From the NCBI GenBank assembly GCA_947476195.1, contig CANJPT010000004.1, forward strand, positions 26,527 to 90,526: a DNA stretch of 64,000 nucleotides, given 5' to 3'. Shown piece after piece: positions 44,273 to 52,545 of the stretch. The DNA comes from Lewinellaceae bacterium (lineage in GTDB: Bacteria > Bacteroidota > Bacteroidia > Chitinophagales > Saprospiraceae). The notes under the pieces are model-generated. The model was not told the DNA's origin and did no database searches. It saw only the letters and a list, made by a program, of their open reading frames with translations. The stretch's first letter is position 1, and the number at the start of each line of letters is the position of its first letter. The translations under genes were made by a program, and so were the position numbers.

Positions 44273-46120
44273 ATGAGCAATTTTATAGTATCCGCCCGCA
44301 AATACCGTCCTCAGCGTTTCCAAGACGTAGTGGGGCAAGGCCACGTGGCCGGCACACTCAAGAATGCCCTTGCCAGTGGCCATGTGGCACATGCTTTTCT
44401 ATTCACCGGACCGCGCGGTGTAGGTAAGACCACCTGTGCCCGTATCCTCGCCAAAATACTCAACTGCGAAAACCGCACGCCAGAATACGAAGCATGCAAT
44501 ACCTGTAGCTCTTGTAAATCCTTTAATGAGAGCGCTTCCTTCAACATCATCGAGCTGGATGCAGCGTCCAACAATTCGGTTGAACACATCCGGGCGCTGA
44601 CTGAGCAGGTGCGTTTCCAGCCGCAGCAGGGCAAGTACAAGGTATTCATTATCGACGAGGTGCACATGCTCTCCAACCAGGCCTTCAATGCTTTTTTGAA
44701 AACCCTGGAGGAACCGCCGCCTTATGCCATTTTCATTCTGGCTACAACGGAGAAGCATAAGATCATCCCGACCATCCTGTCGCGTTGTCAGATCTTTGAT
44801 TTTCGTCGCATTACCGTGGCCGACACGGTCGCGCATTTGAAATCGATTTGTCTGCAGGAAAATATTGAAGCTGAGGAGGATGCACTTCACATCATCGCGC
44901 TGAAAGCCGATGGAGCCTTACGTGATGCATTGTCCATTTTTGACCGCATCACCAGCGGTTCAGGCAAAAAAATTACCTACGATGCCGTGATCGAAAACCT
45001 CAACGTACTCGATTACGACTACTTTTTCCAGATCACTGATGCATTGCTGGCCGAAGATTCGGCCGCTTTGATGAATCGCTTTGACGAAATTCTTCGTAAA
45101 GGTTTTGATCCTGAAGTGTTCATTCTGGGCCTCGCAGAGCATCTTCGCAACGTACTGGTTTGCAAAGACAAAGCCACCCTCGGACTGCTTGAAGTGGGCG
45201 AAAGTCTGCGCGAACGATACCGCGCCCAGGCCGCTATTACCCCCTCGTCTTTCCTCCTCACGGCACTAAATCTTTGCAACGACTGCGACATTAATTTCAA
45301 AATGGCACGCCATAAACGCCTCCATGTTGAAATGGCTCTACTCAAAATGTGCCATATCGGGAGGGCTGTGAAAGGCGCAGTATTGGAAAAAAAAACGCTT
45401 GACGTGACGGTTGACGGTTCCCGGTCCACGATTCACGGTCAAAAAAGCCCTGAAAATGGCGCACAACCTGTTTCCAATGGTTCTTATTCAGTTCCAAACG
45501 GCGTAAGCAAAGCCTCCGAACCAGAGTCGCCCGTTCACCCCGACCCGTCTACCGTCCACCGTCCACCGTCCACCGTCCACCGTGAAGTAAGCAATGCTCT
45601 GCCACTTTCCAGTGATGTATTGGCAGATATTTCACAAGGCTTGCGGCAAGGCCGGATGAAAGCAGAAGCTATTCCGATGCGGCTGGACGCTTTTGACCAG
45701 CTTGTAGAGGAAGAGGAAAATCATCGTGCCAGCCTTGAGAGTCGCCTTTCACTTGAAAATGTGCGTACGGAGTGGCAAGCTTATACAGCGCTACTCAATT
45801 CTAACCTCTCTCGTATGGCGCTTACTAACGCGGAATTATACCTGGAAGGGAAAATTCTCCGCGTGATTGTCGGGACAACCATTGACCAAAACAATGTGAA
45901 AGCCGAAACGGCGCGAATGCTCGAAACACTTCGTCGCCGACTACACGATACAGCCTTGAAGATCGAGGTCGTATTGGATGATAAAAAGCTCGCCGAACAG
46001 ATGCAGATTTCGCGCACCGTACGCCCGCTTACCACGAAAGATAAATTGGACAAAATAAAGGAAACCAATCCATTTGTAGAGGATCTGATCCGAAAATTTG
46101 ACCTGAAACTGAATGATTAA
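44273..46120 (+). CDS. dnaX: DNA polymerase III subunit gamma/tau
   Basis: The clamp-loader ATPase of the replicative polymerase, 615 residues. Walker A is GPRGVGKTT (46-54). The zinc module uses Cys65, Cys75, Cys78 and Cys81. Walker B is VFIIDEVHML (Asp128), and the sensor region is ILATTEKHKIIPTILSRCQ. After domain III (~370) comes a low-complexity linker with TVDGSRSTIHG and PSTVHRPPSTVHRE, encoded in part by a tandem heptamer at 45551-45583. The C-terminal ~150 residues form the tau-like part (RTEWQAYTALLNSNLSRM). No A-rich slippery site was looked for in detail. A GT2 gene follows after 12 bp, so co-transcription is likely. Confidence 0.95.
   Translation: MSNFIVSARKYRPQRFQDVVGQGHVAGTLKNALASGHVAHAFLFTGPRGVGKTTCARILAKILNCENRTPEYEACNTCSSCKSFNESASFNIIELDAASNNSVEHIRALTEQVRFQPQQGKYKVFIIDEVHMLSNQAFNAFLKTLEEPPPYAIFILATTEKHKIIPTILSRCQIFDFRRITVADTVAHLKSICLQENIEAEEDALHIIALKADGALRDALSIFDRITSGSGKKITYDAVIENLNVLDYDYFFQITDALLAEDSAALMNRFDEILRKGFDPEVFILGLAEHLRNVLVCKDKATLGLLEVGESLRERYRAQAAITPSSFLLTALNLCNDCDINFKMARHKRLHVEMALLKMCHIGRAVKGAVLEKKTLDVTVDGSRSTIHGQKSPENGAQPVSNGSYSVPNGVSKASEPESPVHPDPSTVHRPPSTVHREVSNALPLSSDVLADISQGLRQGRMKAEAIPMRLDAFDQLVEEEENHRASLESRLSLENVRTEWQAYTALLNSNLSRMALTNAELYLEGKILRVIVGTTIDQNNVKAETARMLETLRRRLHDTALKIEVVLDDKKLAEQMQISRTVRPLTTKDKLDKIKETNPFVEDLIRKFDLKLND
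45551..45583 (+). repeat. Tandem heptamer (ACCGTCC)x4.7 inside dnaX
   Basis: Thirty-three bases of the 7-bp unit ACCGTCC encode a TVHRPPSTVHR segment in the gamma/tau linker. An inverted, degenerate counterpart lies at 45400-45440 (GACGGTTGACGG and GTCCACGATTCACGG), so the stretch 45400-45590 looks like an inserted palindromic repeat kept in frame. Confidence 0.75.
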
Positions 46121-46132
46121 AAGCTGCAAAAT

Positions 46133-46882
46133 ATGAATTCTCCCAGACTCAGTTTATTCATTCCGACGCGTAACGAGGCCAACTATATTGGCACTACTCT
46201 GGCTCAGTTTGAACCATTTTGGGAAAAATATGATCTTGAGATCATCGTTTCTGACGCTAATAGTACCGATGGTACCATCGAAATTGTCCAACATTTCGCT
46301 GAACTTTCAGGGCAACGCGTCAAATTGGTGCAAGCCGGTCAGGGTAAACAAAATATCGCCATAGGCTGTAATCTTGGGGCCGCACAAGCCAAAGCCCCCT
46401 TACTTTTTCGCATTGACGCGGATGTCCGGATCCCTGACAAAGATCATTTTTTCGAAAAGGTTTTAAAGGCTTTTGAAAAGAATCCAAATCTGGTAGGCGC
46501 CACGGTGCCTATTTGGGTATACCCTGAAGAGGCCCGGGCTTCTGACCGCGTTTATCATGTACTGATGAATGCAACCATTCGCGGCTCGTTTTTTTTCAAA
46601 GCACCCTTGGCCAAAGGGGAATGTCAGTTGGTACGTCGCTCCGCTTTTGAAGCGATCGGAGGTTACAAAGAACATTTGACGGCCGGGGAGGACTGCAACC
46701 TTTTTTATCGTTTGCAGGATATGGGCCATATAGCCTATTTGTCCAAATTGCGTATACACCATTCGCCACGCCGTTTCCGGCAATACGGCTATTTCAGGCT
46801 GACCATGATCTATTTACGCGAAGGCCTTTGGATGCTATTAGGTCGAAAATCTTATTTGGATGAATGGACTCCCGTTAGGTAG
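46133..46882 (+). CDS. Family 2 glycosyltransferase
   Basis: A transferase of 249 residues with the GT-A fold. SLFIPTRNEANYIG opens the nucleotide-binding part. EIIVSDANSTDGT and the metal-binding LFRIDADVRI (DAD at 95-97) follow, then GECQLVRRSAFEAIGGY and the acidic AGEDCNLFYRL. It should transfer a sugar from a nucleotide donor to a lipid or glycan at the membrane. A short hydrophobic, basic C-terminus (YFRLTMIYLREGLWMLLGRK) may contact the membrane. It follows dnaX by 12 bp, although the functions are unrelated. No cell-surface polysaccharide cluster is near. Confidence 0.9.
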   Translation: MNSPRLSLFIPTRNEANYIGTTLAQFEPFWEKYDLEIIVSDANSTDGTIEIVQHFAELSGQRVKLVQAGQGKQNIAIGCNLGAAQAKAPLLFRIDADVRIPDKDHFFEKVLKAFEKNPNLVGATVPIWVYPEEARASDRVYHVLMNATIRGSFFFKAPLAKGECQLVRRSAFEAIGGYKEHLTAGEDCNLFYRLQDMGHIAYLSKLRIHHSPRRFRQYGYFRLTMIYLREGLWMLLGRKSYLDEWTPVR

Positions 46883-47020
46883 GGTTAAATTGATACGATA
46901 TCTAAAGCCTGCTTCGCGTTTGATTTTGGTAGGTTCGGCGGATATTATAATTTCAAAGAAAACTTCTCTGTTGCTTCAACGTTGTAATTCGCTGATTGGG
47001 CAACAAAAATAAATAACACC

Positions 47021-48307
47021 ATGCGTAAACTACTTATCGGACTCGCGCTATTCCTATGCGCCTTTTCGCAACTTCGGGCTTCTGTCATCTTGTTGCCAAT
47101 GGACGAAAATGGCCAGCGCAATCACCTGAAAGCCTATGGAATCACCTATTGGATCCTTTCGCAGGGCGGAGAGGCCTGGTGGTTGTTAAATTATCGGGGA
47201 GGCAGTTTTGCCTTTATGTACTCGCCTGCAATAGAAAAAGAATGCAAAACCCGGGACGTGAGTTATGAGATACTTGCTGATGGGCAATTTGCAGGCTTAC
47301 AAAATGATATCCTCAACCCGGAGGTAAATCAGGACGTGATCAAATTAGAAAAGGCGCCTAAAATTGCGGTTTATTCCCCGGATAAGGATGAAAAGGGAGA
47401 GGTTATTCAGCCTTGGGACGATGCCGTGACCCTGGTGCTTACCTATGCCGAAATCCCGTACGATGTAATTTATGACAATGAGGTCATGCAAGGCAAACTG
47501 GCAGAATACGACTGGTTACACCTGCACCACGAAGATTTTACAGGTATGTTCGGGAAATTTTATTCCAGCAATAATGGCCAGCCCTGGTATCGGCAGCATG
47601 TCCATCTGATGGAATCACTGGCCAAGCAAAACGGATTTAATAAGGTTAGTGAACTTAAATTAGCGGTAGCCAAGCGAATAAAAGATTACGTCATCGGAGG
47701 CGGATTTATGTTTGCAATGTGTTCAGCTACAGATACTTATGATATTGCATTGGCTGCTGAAGGGACAGATATTTGTGCCGCTCCATTTGATGGGGATGGC
47801 ATAGACCCAAGCTTTCAAAGCAAACTGGATTTCACTAAAACTTTTGCTTTTCAGGATTTTCAGGTACTGACAGACCCCAGCGTTTATGAGCACTCCACCA
47901 TTGATGCAAGCGAAGTAACGGGTCGACACGTTTCGCCAGAGCAGGATTATATCACTTTGTTTGACTTTTCCGCGAAGTGGGATCCAGTGCCAACCATGCT
48001 TACCCAATGCCACACCCGCACGATCAAGGGGTTTATGGGGCAGGCTACAGCATTTAGAAAAAATTTCATCAAGCCAGGTGTCCTCATTATGGGCGAAAAT
48101 AAGCCCGCCAACGAAGCACGATACATTCACAATGCTTATGGGAAAGGGTTCTTTACGTTTTACGGAGGTCACGATCCGGAAGACTACCGGCACTATGTTG
48201 GTGATCCACCGACAGATCTGGCACTTCACCCAAATTCGCCTGGTTATCGTTTGATCCTGAATAATATTCTCTTTCCGGCTGCGAAGAAGAAACACCAGAA
48301 GACCTGA
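47021..48307 (+). CDS. Exported protein of the Bacteroidota 'asparagine synthetase B' group
   Basis: An exported protein of 428 residues with a signal peptide (KLLIGLALFLCAFSQLRA). Its opening SVILLPMDENGQRNHLKAYG and later WLLNYRGGSF, YDWLHLHHEDFTGMFGKFY and GKGFFTFYGGHDPEDY match proteins that databases often call asparagine synthetase B in this phylum (recalled). It has neither an N-terminal nucleophile cysteine nor the ATP-binding SGGxDS motif of true AsnB. The PKIAVYSPD, TLVLTYAEIPYDVIYD and GGGFMFAMCSATDTYD pieces rather suggest a glutamine-amidotransferase-like Rossmann fold. True function unknown; the name should not be trusted. A strong terminator follows. Confidence 0.82.
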   Translation: MRKLLIGLALFLCAFSQLRASVILLPMDENGQRNHLKAYGITYWILSQGGEAWWLLNYRGGSFAFMYSPAIEKECKTRDVSYEILADGQFAGLQNDILNPEVNQDVIKLEKAPKIAVYSPDKDEKGEVIQPWDDAVTLVLTYAEIPYDVIYDNEVMQGKLAEYDWLHLHHEDFTGMFGKFYSSNNGQPWYRQHVHLMESLAKQNGFNKVSELKLAVAKRIKDYVIGGGFMFAMCSATDTYDIALAAEGTDICAAPFDGDGIDPSFQSKLDFTKTFAFQDFQVLTDPSVYEHSTIDASEVTGRHVSPEQDYITLFDFSAKWDPVPTMLTQCHTRTIKGFMGQATAFRKNFIKPGVLIMGENKPANEARYIHNAYGKGFFTFYGGHDPEDYRHYVGDPPTDLALHPNSPGYRLILNNILFPAAKKKHQKT

Positions 48308-48328
48308 GTGGAATGTGGTCAATGTGAC

Positions 48329-48369
48329 AAAAAAACGGGGTTCGATCTGAAGTCGAACCCCGTTTTTTT
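48329..48369 (+). terminator. Terminator after the 'AsnB-like' gene
   Basis: A7 then CGGGGTTCGA on the left and TCGAACCCCG then T7 on the right surround TCTGAAG. It starts ~20 bp after the stop at 48307 and is symmetrical enough to work in both directions. The core is shared with the hairpin at 32848. Confidence 0.9.
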
Positions 48370-48432
48370 GTGCAGCCTCAATTGGTGTTTAATCCCCGAA
48401 CAGGCTCCAAGTTAGAGGATGAATATATGGTC

Positions 48433-49023
48433 TTACAATTTTTTTAAGGCGATGAAGGCCACTTCCTTAGCTTTTGCAAGGTTATCATGGGGTACATCGC
48501 TGACTTCGAGGGCAATGTTGATTACGAATTGACCTTTTCGAACGAGCAGGGTGACCGTGCTGGTGCTCCACATCGAATCATCCCCCAGGCCAGATACATC
48601 CTCTTCGTAGGTATTACGGCGATCACGCCGCAGGTTTTCGATCTGTAGTTTGGCGTGTTCTTCTGAACTGTAGTCAAAGAGCTGCACAACGATCCGGTTT
48701 TCGGGATTTAGCCAGGTTGCGCCTTCTTTTTCATTGTTGGATTCGCGATCTTTCCAATCTGGCTTGTTCCAGGTTCGAAGGCAAAATGCCTGATTGGGCA
48801 AGGTCCGCGCATTGAGCGTGGCCTCTTTACCATTGAAAGCGAAAAGCCCTTCAACCTCAGCATCGCTGATGAGTTCGCATCCGTGGTTTTTCCAGCCTTC
48901 AGTTTTATACTTTGCCCAAAGTGCTGTTTCGGCGGAATTGGCCATTGCTTCTTTTGATGGCTCTTGTGAACAGGCCACCAAAAACAAACAGCCAACCAAA
49001 GAAAGAAGAATAAGACGGGTCAT
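48433..49023 (-). CDS. Lipoprotein of unknown function (196 aa)
   Basis: An envelope lipoprotein starting at Met 49023 (TRLILLSLVGCLFLVAC, lipobox Cys18); the open frame continues to 49164 but is not signal-like. The body has a helical N-terminus (TALWAKYKTEGWKNHGCELI), a strand-rich middle (NRIVVQLFDYSSEEHAKLQ) and an end with GLGDDSMWSTSTVTLLVRKG, VINIALEV and LAKAKEVAFIAL. This recalls small periplasmic proteins of the DUF3558 type in shape only. It is divergent from the peptide transporter gene, 156 bp apart, and convergent with the 'AsnB-like' gene. Confidence 0.68.
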   Translation of the reverse strand: MTRLILLSLVGCLFLVACSQEPSKEAMANSAETALWAKYKTEGWKNHGCELISDAEVEGLFAFNGKEATLNARTLPNQAFCLRTWNKPDWKDRESNNEKEGATWLNPENRIVVQLFDYSSEEHAKLQIENLRRDRRNTYEEDVSGLGDDSMWSTSTVTLLVRKGQFVINIALEVSDVPHDNLAKAKEVAFIALKKL

Positions 49024-49179
49024 GGAGAATACGTTTGGTCGCCAAAGGTCTAAAAAAGAGGGCTTTTTTAATCTTTTTTTTCTTGTAGTAAGGGAAAATA
49101 CTTGCAGGAGAAAAATTTTCGCACATTTGCCCTGTTCAACTGAACCTGATAAATATCTTTTCACCTACTTTCAACTTGT

Positions 49180-50763
49180 ATGGCAGAGAATATCGACACA
49201 ATTAAGCCTAAAGGCAAATTCCCATCTAGTATCCCGTACATCATCGGGAACGAAGCTGCAGAACGCTTCAACTACTATGGCCTTCGCGCAATCCTCACTA
49301 CTTTTATGGTGGCGCAGTTTTACAACCATAATGGCTCTACCGATCCAGCGGTTGTGCAGGTGGCAGAAGCTACGGCCAATGCTAAAACCCATGATTTTGT
49401 GGCCATGACGTATCTGCTGCCTATGTTTGGTGGTATGGTGGCCGACTGGTTCTGGGGCAAGTACAAGACCATTCTTTGGCTCTCGATGGTGTATGTCTGT
49501 GGCAGCATCATGGTGGCGCTCTCCGTGGATAATGAAGTGATGTTTACCACTTCATTGATGCTCATCGCCCTCGGTGCCGGAGGTATCAAGCCTTGCGTGT
49601 CGGCCAACGTAGGTGACCAGTTTGACTCCTCCAATTCACACTTGATCTCTAAGGCTTTCGATGCGTTTTATTTCTCCATCAATGCAGGTTCTGTCCTTTC
49701 CATCCTGCTGATCCCTTACCTCAAATCACACTATGGACCGGCGGTCGCCTTTGGCGTACCAGCTATTGCAATGGCCGTAGCAGTGTTCTTTTTCTGGGCC
49801 GGACGCAACAAATACCGTCGCATTCCTCCGCCAAGCTATGATAGCAACAAGATGGTCATTCTTGCTTCCGCATTTATCTCACTGGTAGCGAGTTACATTT
49901 ATTTTGATAAAATTCAACATGCAGGCGTTGGACCGGTATTGGGTGCCTGGCTGATTATGGTACTGGCTTTGGCCTTTGTTTTCAAAAAACAATGGTTTGC
50001 TAAACCGGGTAATTTTGTGGGTATCAATCTATATGCACTCACCAATGGTGGTTTTGCCGCAGCTTCTAAAGAATACGGCGACGAAACTATTGAAGGTATC
50101 AAGTCCGTATGGCGCGTATTGTCGGTCTTTGCATTTGTGCCTGTTTTCTGGGCTTTGTGGGACCAAAGCCAATCCGAATGGGTGGTACAGGCCAGCAAAA
50201 TGGATCTCAACTGGATGGGCATCAAATGGGAGGCTGAGCAGATCTCCTTTGTGAATGCAGCGTTCATCCTTGCGTTCATACCTTTGTTCTCTTTTGGAGT
50301 GTATCCACTTTTGAACAAGATCGGTCTTACTGTTACACCACTGCGCAAGATCGGTGCCGGCTTTGTGCTTACAGCGCTTTCTTTTGTGGTTATCGCCATT
50401 GTACAAGGTTGGATTGATGCAGGTCAGGTGCCCAATATCAGCTGGCAGATTCTTGCTTTCGTAATCCTTACAGCTGGCGAAATCCTTATTTCGATCACGT
50501 GTCTGGAATACGCCTATACACAGTCGCCGCCATCCATGAAATCAACGATCATGGCTTGTTTCCTTTTGAGCGTCACATTAGGCAACGTGCTGGTTTCAGT
50601 GATTCAGAACAACATCAAAGGCGGTGGATTCTTCGCACAGTTTCATGGTGCGGGTTTCTTCTGGCTGTTCGTGAGTATTTGCGCCGCTACAGCAGTGCTG
50701 TTCATGTTCGTATCGCCGTTCATCAAGGAGCGCTCGTATATTGTCAGTGATCATGAAAGCTAG
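49180..50763 (+). CDS. POT-family proton/oligopeptide symporter
   Basis: An inner-membrane di-/tripeptide importer of 527 residues with ~14 hydrophobic helices. The POT signature is clear: NEAAERFNYYG (the ExxER motif, proton coupling) near 24-34, the GGMVADWFWGKYKTI loop, GAGGIKPCVSANVGDQF near 129-145, and DAFYFSINAGSVL. The C-terminal half includes FVPVFWALWDQSQSEWV. Peptides it brings in could feed aminopeptidases such as the M29 enzyme at 22444. A TATCTTTT box at 49154 may be its -7 element. A terminator follows at 50791. Confidence 0.93.
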   Translation: MAENIDTIKPKGKFPSSIPYIIGNEAAERFNYYGLRAILTTFMVAQFYNHNGSTDPAVVQVAEATANAKTHDFVAMTYLLPMFGGMVADWFWGKYKTILWLSMVYVCGSIMVALSVDNEVMFTTSLMLIALGAGGIKPCVSANVGDQFDSSNSHLISKAFDAFYFSINAGSVLSILLIPYLKSHYGPAVAFGVPAIAMAVAVFFFWAGRNKYRRIPPPSYDSNKMVILASAFISLVASYIYFDKIQHAGVGPVLGAWLIMVLALAFVFKKQWFAKPGNFVGINLYALTNGGFAAASKEYGDETIEGIKSVWRVLSVFAFVPVFWALWDQSQSEWVVQASKMDLNWMGIKWEAEQISFVNAAFILAFIPLFSFGVYPLLNKIGLTVTPLRKIGAGFVLTALSFVVIAIVQGWIDAGQVPNISWQILAFVILTAGEILISITCLEYAYTQSPPSMKSTIMACFLLSVTLGNVLVSVIQNNIKGGGFFAQFHGAGFFWLFVSICAATAVLFMFVSPFIKERSYIVSDHES

Positions 50764-50790
50764 TCAATGAGATCCATTGGATCGATATAT

Positions 50791-50829
50791 AAACACCCCG
50801 CTTGCGCCAGTCGCTTGTGGGGTGTTTTT
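50791..50829 (+). terminator. Rho-independent terminator after the POT gene
   Basis: AAACACCCC pairs with GGGGTGTTT, with an inner partial stem, and is followed by a T-run. It lies ~28 bp after the stop. Confidence 0.85.
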
Positions 50830-50907
50830 TTATTTCAGGTGCTTATTGTTGGCAAGCACGGAGTTTAAACCGGCGAATATTCAGATGGAAATCGTGCTAT
50901 AGACGTG

Positions 50908-51477
50908 TTATCCCTTGATCCTATAAGCAAGGCCTACGGCGCCGCAGGCCGCCAAGCCATCGAAATAATCCAGATAACTGGCTTGAGGGTTTTCCCATCG
51001 GGCACCAGCATCGGCGCTTGCCATCAGGTAAAGATTGTGATAAAGTTTACTTTTAACCTGCAAGCCTATTCCGGAATAGAATTTCCAATAAGGACGCTGT
51101 GAAATGAGTCCAAAAGACTCGTTATGCGTCTGGTAAGGGAGCTTAAATCCGGTAAGCTTTACATAAGGATACAATTCGACATTCGATTTTTTTAAAGGCA
51201 GATATCGGAGATATGCCAGGCCAAAACCCCAATGTTCTTTGAAATTGGAAGCTCTTGGTTTCATCTCCCAGTTTAAACTCTGCTCTGCAGTATTCTGAAA
51301 ATAGAGCAGACTGACTTTAAAGCCGTTTTTATTAAAGAATTTTTCTGCGGAGAGCTCAATATCACGGTCCAGATAATTCCAGTTGTGCACCAGATTTGCG
51401 TCCAGATGACCAGATTGTGCCGAAGCACAGGCCGTAGCCAAAAGAGAGAACAAGATTGCGTACGTGATTTTTTTCAT
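50908..51477 (-). CDS. Small outer-membrane beta-barrel-like protein
   Basis: An exported protein of 189 residues with signal KKITYAILFSLLATACASAQ. The mature part alternates aromatic and polar residues as in transmembrane strands: GFKVSLLYFQNT, WGFGLAYLRYLPLK, VELYPYVKLTGFKLPY, KFYSGIGLQVKSKLYHNLYL, and a final GAVGLAYRIKG. The length suits an eight-stranded barrel (inference). There is no recognised family. A related-looking barrel gene lies upstream on the same strand (51662), separated by 184 bp without features. Confidence 0.65.
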   Translation of the reverse strand: MKKITYAILFSLLATACASAQSGHLDANLVHNWNYLDRDIELSAEKFFNKNGFKVSLLYFQNTAEQSLNWEMKPRASNFKEHWGFGLAYLRYLPLKKSNVELYPYVKLTGFKLPYQTHNESFGLISQRPYWKFYSGIGLQVKSKLYHNLYLMASADAGARWENPQASYLDYFDGLAACGAVGLAYRIKG

Positions 51478-51661
51478 GGCAAGTTATATTTAGTATCCTG
51501 CTTATGATGTCTTTATCTAGGGATTCGCTGCCTGGAAGCAATCCAGGCGCTTGTTGCGGTGAGCTTCTGGTAAAATTGTCCAAAGTATTTGTGCGAGACA
51601 CTGGCCGTTTGCACCATTTATTTCGCCTCCAGCAATTCGCGCATTAGAAGCGTACATACTA

Positions 51662-52402
51662 TTATTTACCAGGCAAGTCCTTTGGGGTGGGCTTCCCAAA
51701 ATGATAGCTTAGGCATAAAAGTCTCCAGAGGTTGGCATCTATATTTAAAACTGTTCCATTATCCTGGGATATTACTACGCCGCTTTGTACGCGCTTAGCG
51801 TTTGAATATTCTAAAGCTACGATGATATTTGCTTCCAGGCCAATACTGAATCGTGGCAGAAAAAAGTAATTGACCCCTGCCAGAATTGCCCCCTCGAGAA
51901 TGTTACTTTTTTGTTCATTTTTATATTGTGCGGTAATCGTACTCATACCGTTCACTTGAGCCAAGTCATGGCTTTCACCCAATGAGGTTGAATATCGATA
52001 GCCCAGATCAGCACCGAGGTACCATCTGAAATTGTTTTTATGGACCTGAAATTCGGTGCCTACCCTTAAAAACTTATCTTTTGTGTCGCCCGAGCCATCT
52101 CTCAAAAAAGTGGTATCGACAAGCTGGTTTAGTAATACAGAATACCCATAAGAAGATCTATAATAACCAAGCAATATTCGAAGCGCAAATCGCTTCTTTT
52201 GTTCGGCATCGATCGTCTTGTCAAGACCATGTTTGTACAACAAACTTATTCCGGGCTCACCCCGAAGAAATGGTGCAAAATCAATTCCAATATCCTCTGA
52301 ATACCGGAATGGTCTACTTTCCTGCGAAAAGCCTTCCTGACAATTCATAAAAAGGAAAATAAACGGAAATAGGGCCTTTGGTAAAAAAGAAAGACGATGC
52401 AT
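51662..52402 (-). CDS. Outer-membrane beta-barrel-like protein (246 aa)
   Basis: An exported protein with a signal sequence in the first ~27 residues (FLPKALFPFIFLFMNC; cleavage probably after GFSQ, though Cys21 could be lipidated). The mature chain has many amphipathic strands: GIDFAPFLRGEPGISLLYKH, FALRILLGYYRSSYGYSVL, FLRVGTEFQVHKNNFRWYLG, ILAGVNYFFLPRFSIGLEAN, LCLSYHFGKP. These suggest an OmpA/porin-like barrel of about ten strands, with no peptidoglycan-binding domain. Function unknown. The downstream gene at 50908 is of the same general type. Confidence 0.65.
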   Translation of the reverse strand: MHRLSFLPKALFPFIFLFMNCQEGFSQESRPFRYSEDIGIDFAPFLRGEPGISLLYKHGLDKTIDAEQKKRFALRILLGYYRSSYGYSVLLNQLVDTTFLRDGSGDTKDKFLRVGTEFQVHKNNFRWYLGADLGYRYSTSLGESHDLAQVNGMSTITAQYKNEQKSNILEGAILAGVNYFFLPRFSIGLEANIIVALEYSNAKRVQSGVVISQDNGTVLNIDANLWRLLCLSYHFGKPTPKDLPGK

Positions 52403-52545
52403 TAGGTTGAATTTGATAAGAAAATCATCGGCTTCAAAGCAGGGCTTTAGCCAAAGGTGAAAAAAATAATGTATTTACAAATACCGCGCCATGGCATCAA
52501 ATGGTGAAAGGGTTATTTCATCCTTACTAGTTGTGCTGGCTTGGA

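Noticed and set aside
45551..45583. CRISPR-like short repeat array
   Set aside because: Seven-base tandem units without spacers, inside a coding sequence; no cas genes in the window.
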